A stretch of 64,000 nt of DNA from Glandiceps talaboti (Eukaryota > Hemichordata > Enteropneusta > Spengelidae), in assembly GCF_964340395.1 (NCBI RefSeq), contig NC_135571.1, forward strand, positions 792,501-856,500. Reading direction: 5' to 3'. Each line of letters starts with the position of its first letter. Positions within the stretch are counted from its first letter, which is position 1. The position numbers were made by a program, and so were the translations under genes. The notes beneath the pieces are model-generated. The model was not told where the DNA came from. It did not search any database and saw only the letters and a program-made list of their open reading frames with translations. Below are positions 60,816 to 64,000 of the stretch, piece after piece.

Positions 60816-62004
60816 ATTCTCCAATTACATGTCTTGTTCACTACCTTCATTCAACAGATGTAAAGGTCAAACTCATTAAAGATAACACAATGTCCAGAGG
60901 TCTTAGAAACAGAGGGAAACAAGCTAAGGAGAACTATATTACACTTCTAAAAAGCAACTACGTACATTGGACTGACTAAAATCCGACTTTTTAGGGATAA
61001 ATCGATGGAAGTTAACAATCACAGAAAATGTGAACCCTAAGGTTAATACACTTGTAAAAGGTAACTGCATAGGTTTTACTGACTAAAATTCAACTATGTC
61101 ATAACATATTGATGGAAGTCAATATGACACTCATCACATGACTTCTTACAATAATTATTCAGGTTAAAAACTAACACAATTATTTATATTGTACAATATA
61201 TTTAGTACTTTTTGAGGAAATATCTTCATGGGGTGGAGATAATGCTTATATCTAAGAATACCTTTAGACCAGAGATGTACGATCTGATCAGGTCTTTATC
61301 AAGTGTTTATACATGTACATCTAGGTTTTTATTATAATCATGCTGCTATTCATATGACCTGACATTATACTGAGTGATTGATGCCTATAATCTATGACAT
61401 CAAATAAGATCATGTCTTCATGTAAGAAACAAATAAAATATTACCATCGAATATGTTACACTCATTGATTCATTACATTGCATCAGTTTCACAACATATA
61501 TTTTTCTGGTCATTCCATAGTTAATTGGAGAAAAGGATGTATAACTATGAAGACAGTTATCTATAGATATTTAATTATGGTACTCATGTCATGCTAATGA
61601 ATTATGACAAACTGAAGCCCTATTGATGGATGCACCATGACCAAGACATATTAATCTACACTTTTGTTATTAATTATGACAATACTCTTTGAAGGGTAAA
61701 GTACAGTCAGGCTTATTTCTCACCCAAAATAGCACTTCGATGCAAAACATCCATGTGTTTCCCATACACCATTGTAGGGGATCGGAAATCTACAACAAAC
61801 GTAATGACAGATTTCACATCTTTGGATCCAAATGTGAATTAAAAAAATAACATTCTGTCGATACCTGATCTGACCTGACCTGACTTGGCCTGTACTTGAC
61901 ATGATCTGACCTGTGTTTTGTATAGACTTGGAGTCTAGCATTGGGTAGTCAAGACCACCAGTCTAGACGACAGAAATTTAAGGTGAATAATGCCGCCACA
62001 GTAA

Positions 62005-62087
62005 ATAATACCTCCACTCGTCTAGTGACTCGTAGTGACAACCCTTAGGTCATGACTATTTTCCGGCCTAATGAAGACAAATATTGG
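62005..62087. mobile_element. MITE family 3, truncated copy
   Basis: Only the right part: cctccactcgtctagtgac through ttaggtcatgactattttcc to aatgaagacaaatattgg. Confidence 0.7.
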
Positions 62088-62504
62088 ACCATAAAATAAT
62101 TATACCAGTATCAGTAATATCAAAGAAAAATAAGTTGATAGTAGTAATCCATACAGGTGTTCTCAAGGCAGAAATTACTTTTTGTGACTGATTAATTCAT
62201 TTAATAATTTATACTTTGTGTACATGTATATATATTATACAAACAAAGTATAATGCAGTAATAACAACACAGTATATTTGTACAGAACATTGTTTTAGAA
62301 TACGTCTTAACTATCAGATAAATATGACAAGGTTTATTGAAAAAGCCTTAAAGAGAAGGGACAACCTGTCACTGTAATAAGCTCCTAACTCTGTTCTAGT
62401 TACGGTTTATTCACTAAGGTGACATATAAGCCCATTTGGCTGGGAGGTTGTGTATTGTAACTCTTTTTGTAGATTTGTCATGCTTTACCTCATGTCACTA
62501 AAAT

Positions 62505-62680
62505 AAACTATTCTACTACTACTACTACTACTACTATAATATATCGTCTGAGAATGGACAAAAACAAATTGGATGTTATTCTACGGATTCTACTACTACT
62601 ACTACTACTACTACTACTATATAATCATATATCATCTGAGAATGGACAAAAACAAATTGGATGTTATTCTACCATCACAG
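62505..62680. repeat. (CTA)n with duplicated ~105-bp flank
   Basis: Two copies of a cta tract followed by gtctgagaatggacaaaaac or tctgagaatggacaaaaac. The sequence before the first (taccTcatgtcactaaaataaa) resembles a LINE tail. Confidence 0.75.
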
Positions 62681-63089
62681 TGAAAAATCAAGCAATCGCA
62701 TCCGAAAATGAAATGATATATGAAATAAAATAATTAGTGGGTTTATTTACCCAAATGAAACCAACAATCGTATGTAATCTAAGACTATCTTCACTGGTTA
62801 ATAATTTTCTTAATATTCATATTCATATTACATACGTTAAATGTTATACCCTAATTCATCTTCATGAAAATTAATTTCTCAATTACGGGCTAATGTGTAT
62901 CGGAGAATATATCTGATATGTACAAATCATCTAGTGTTAGTAATTACATGTACACAGCAGCAATTGAAGAAATTTAATATTCATTATCTTATATCAAGCT
63001 ATTGTTCAAAAACGTATTATGATATTCCTTGTTAAGGGTGACTCTATTTTTTCTTGTTTCTCATTACCTGACTGACCCAAATTTTCAGA

Positions 63090-63238
63090 GCCGACATCAA
63101 AATTTTCAAAACAACACTGGCCTCTCTCCTGGGAAAAATAAGCAAGTGTCTGGACTGTTGACATCATCTACAGTCATGGCAGTGATGATGACCCTTGTTC
63201 AAGAACAGATAATTTCTTCCATGAGGAAGTTTTTCAAG
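63090..63238 (+). CDS. Weak plus-strand exon candidate
   Basis: About 149 bp lies between an acceptor-like cccaaattttcag and a donor-like TTTTTCAA|GTAAGG, open in one frame: SRHQNFQNNTGLSPGKNK, then LLTSSTVMAVMMTLVQEQII and SSMRKFF. No family is recognised. It could be a chance frame or a piece of a gene extending right. Confidence 0.28.
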
Positions 63239-63435
63239 TAAGGGCCTGAGAACATGCCAATTGTATTGAGAAGCTGGGAAAAGGGTTGGAGAAACATTTT
63301 AAGAAATATGGTTGCCCTAATAATTGTTATATTAATAAATAAATATCTCTATCATGTATCAATCAATACCAAATACATAAGAGGACTTTGGTTCTTTCAT
63401 ATTACAGTCACTTTGATATATTTACATATTATTGC

Positions 63436-63510
63436 CCAATATTTTTCTTCATTCAGCCAAGGAAAATAAAAGTGACCTGAGGGGCCTTGTCACTACGAGT
63501 AACATATTGA
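63436..63510. mobile_element. MITE family 3, left half
   Basis: ccaatatttttcttcattca, gccaaggaaaataaaagtga and cctgaggggccttgtcacta. The right arm is absent. Confidence 0.7.
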
Positions 63511-64000
63511 ATGCCTTTGTGAACTATACAATGGTTACACTTTTAACTTTAATAAGACTGTATGTCTCTTTAAATGCTTTCATCACTTTGTCTGATATTA
63601 ATTATTATCTAATAATCATTTGTGGTTATTCTCCAGGGTAGGACATGCTGAACAAGAATTACTAGGTCACGCAGCAGCTCAATGACTAGTATGAACGCAC
63701 ATCCTATATACTATGCAACTTTTTGGGGTGGCTTTACCCAAGGATGCATTGCGGCGCAATGACTACGCATGCACGTTCTACATGTATATACCATGCGCAT
63801 TCTCCATGCAGATGGCACTATTTTATATCATCTTGAGGCAGCCAGTCACAAATGAATCTACCCTGCGCGAGCTTACATTTGTATGGGCTTTGTCTATAGT
63901 TATGATATTATAATTAGACATGCAGATAGGTTGAAAAACTTTGGCTAGATGAAAAATATACTTCTTGTATTTTTAAATTACCAAGTATACCATATGTGTG

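Larger units (their letters stand above)
57919..64000. other. Repeat-rich spacer at the right edge
   Basis: No confident gene. It contains MITE copies, a 38-bp minisatellite, simple repeats and one weak plus-strand exon candidate, listed separately. Confidence 0.55.

Overview
The window is animal (metazoan) nuclear DNA, AT-rich and crowded with simple repeats. Genes are split by GT-AG introns, long microsatellites fill introns and spacers, and short hairpin transposon relics are scattered throughout. The gene content (a secreted F-type-lectin-like protein, a wax-ester-synthase/DGAT-like acyltransferase, a Mutator-like transposase joined to a DnaQ-like exonuclease) fits a marine invertebrate, possibly a lophotrochozoan. 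The sequence alone does not fix the phylum. No bacterial operon, CRISPR array or rRNA was seen.

All three well-supported genes lie on the minus strand. (1) At 45356-49531 is a four-exon gene for a 737-residue membrane-anchored WSD/DGAT-type acyltransferase. Its catalytic motif reads HPCFTDG instead of HHxxxDG. (2) At 14543-31332 is a 13-exon gene whose coding parts join in frame into a 797-residue secreted protein: a signal peptide, four divergent fucolectin-like (FTP, F5/8C-fold) modules, a proline-rich linker, and one canonical FTP module. Each module is encoded by two exons and every intron is phase 1. (3) At 3119-7637 is a six-exon Mutator-like transposase plus DEDDh exonuclease gene. It carries an in-frame stop and reading-frame break in exon 4, so this copy is probably degenerate. 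At the left edge, 1377-1483 looks like the first coding exon of a further minus-strand gene with an N-terminal membrane segment. At 63090-63238 there is a weak plus-strand exon candidate.

Region by region: 1-8 kb holds the edge gene and the Mutator-exonuclease gene. 8-14.4 kb is spacer with microsatellites and a SINE. 14.5-31.4 kb is the lectin-like gene, whose introns hold large minisatellites. 31.4-45.3 kb is spacer with tandem repeats, hairpin MITEs, and an AT-flanked perfect palindrome carrying a hammerhead-ribozyme motif. 45.3-53 kb is the acyltransferase gene and its upstream region. 53.3-57.9 kb is a 58-bp satellite of about 79 units with nascent higher-order structure. 58-64 kb is repeat-rich spacer.

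The most interesting signals are these. A hammerhead ribozyme motif sits in a 69-bp-arm palindrome (34141-34280). Exon boundaries of the lectin-like gene have been duplicated in tandem and in one case apparently amplified into a minisatellite. A 69-bp minisatellite is a tandem array of a tRNA-like SINE head. The four divergent lectin modules share a CADSG/CADTG signature in place of the fucose-binding residues.
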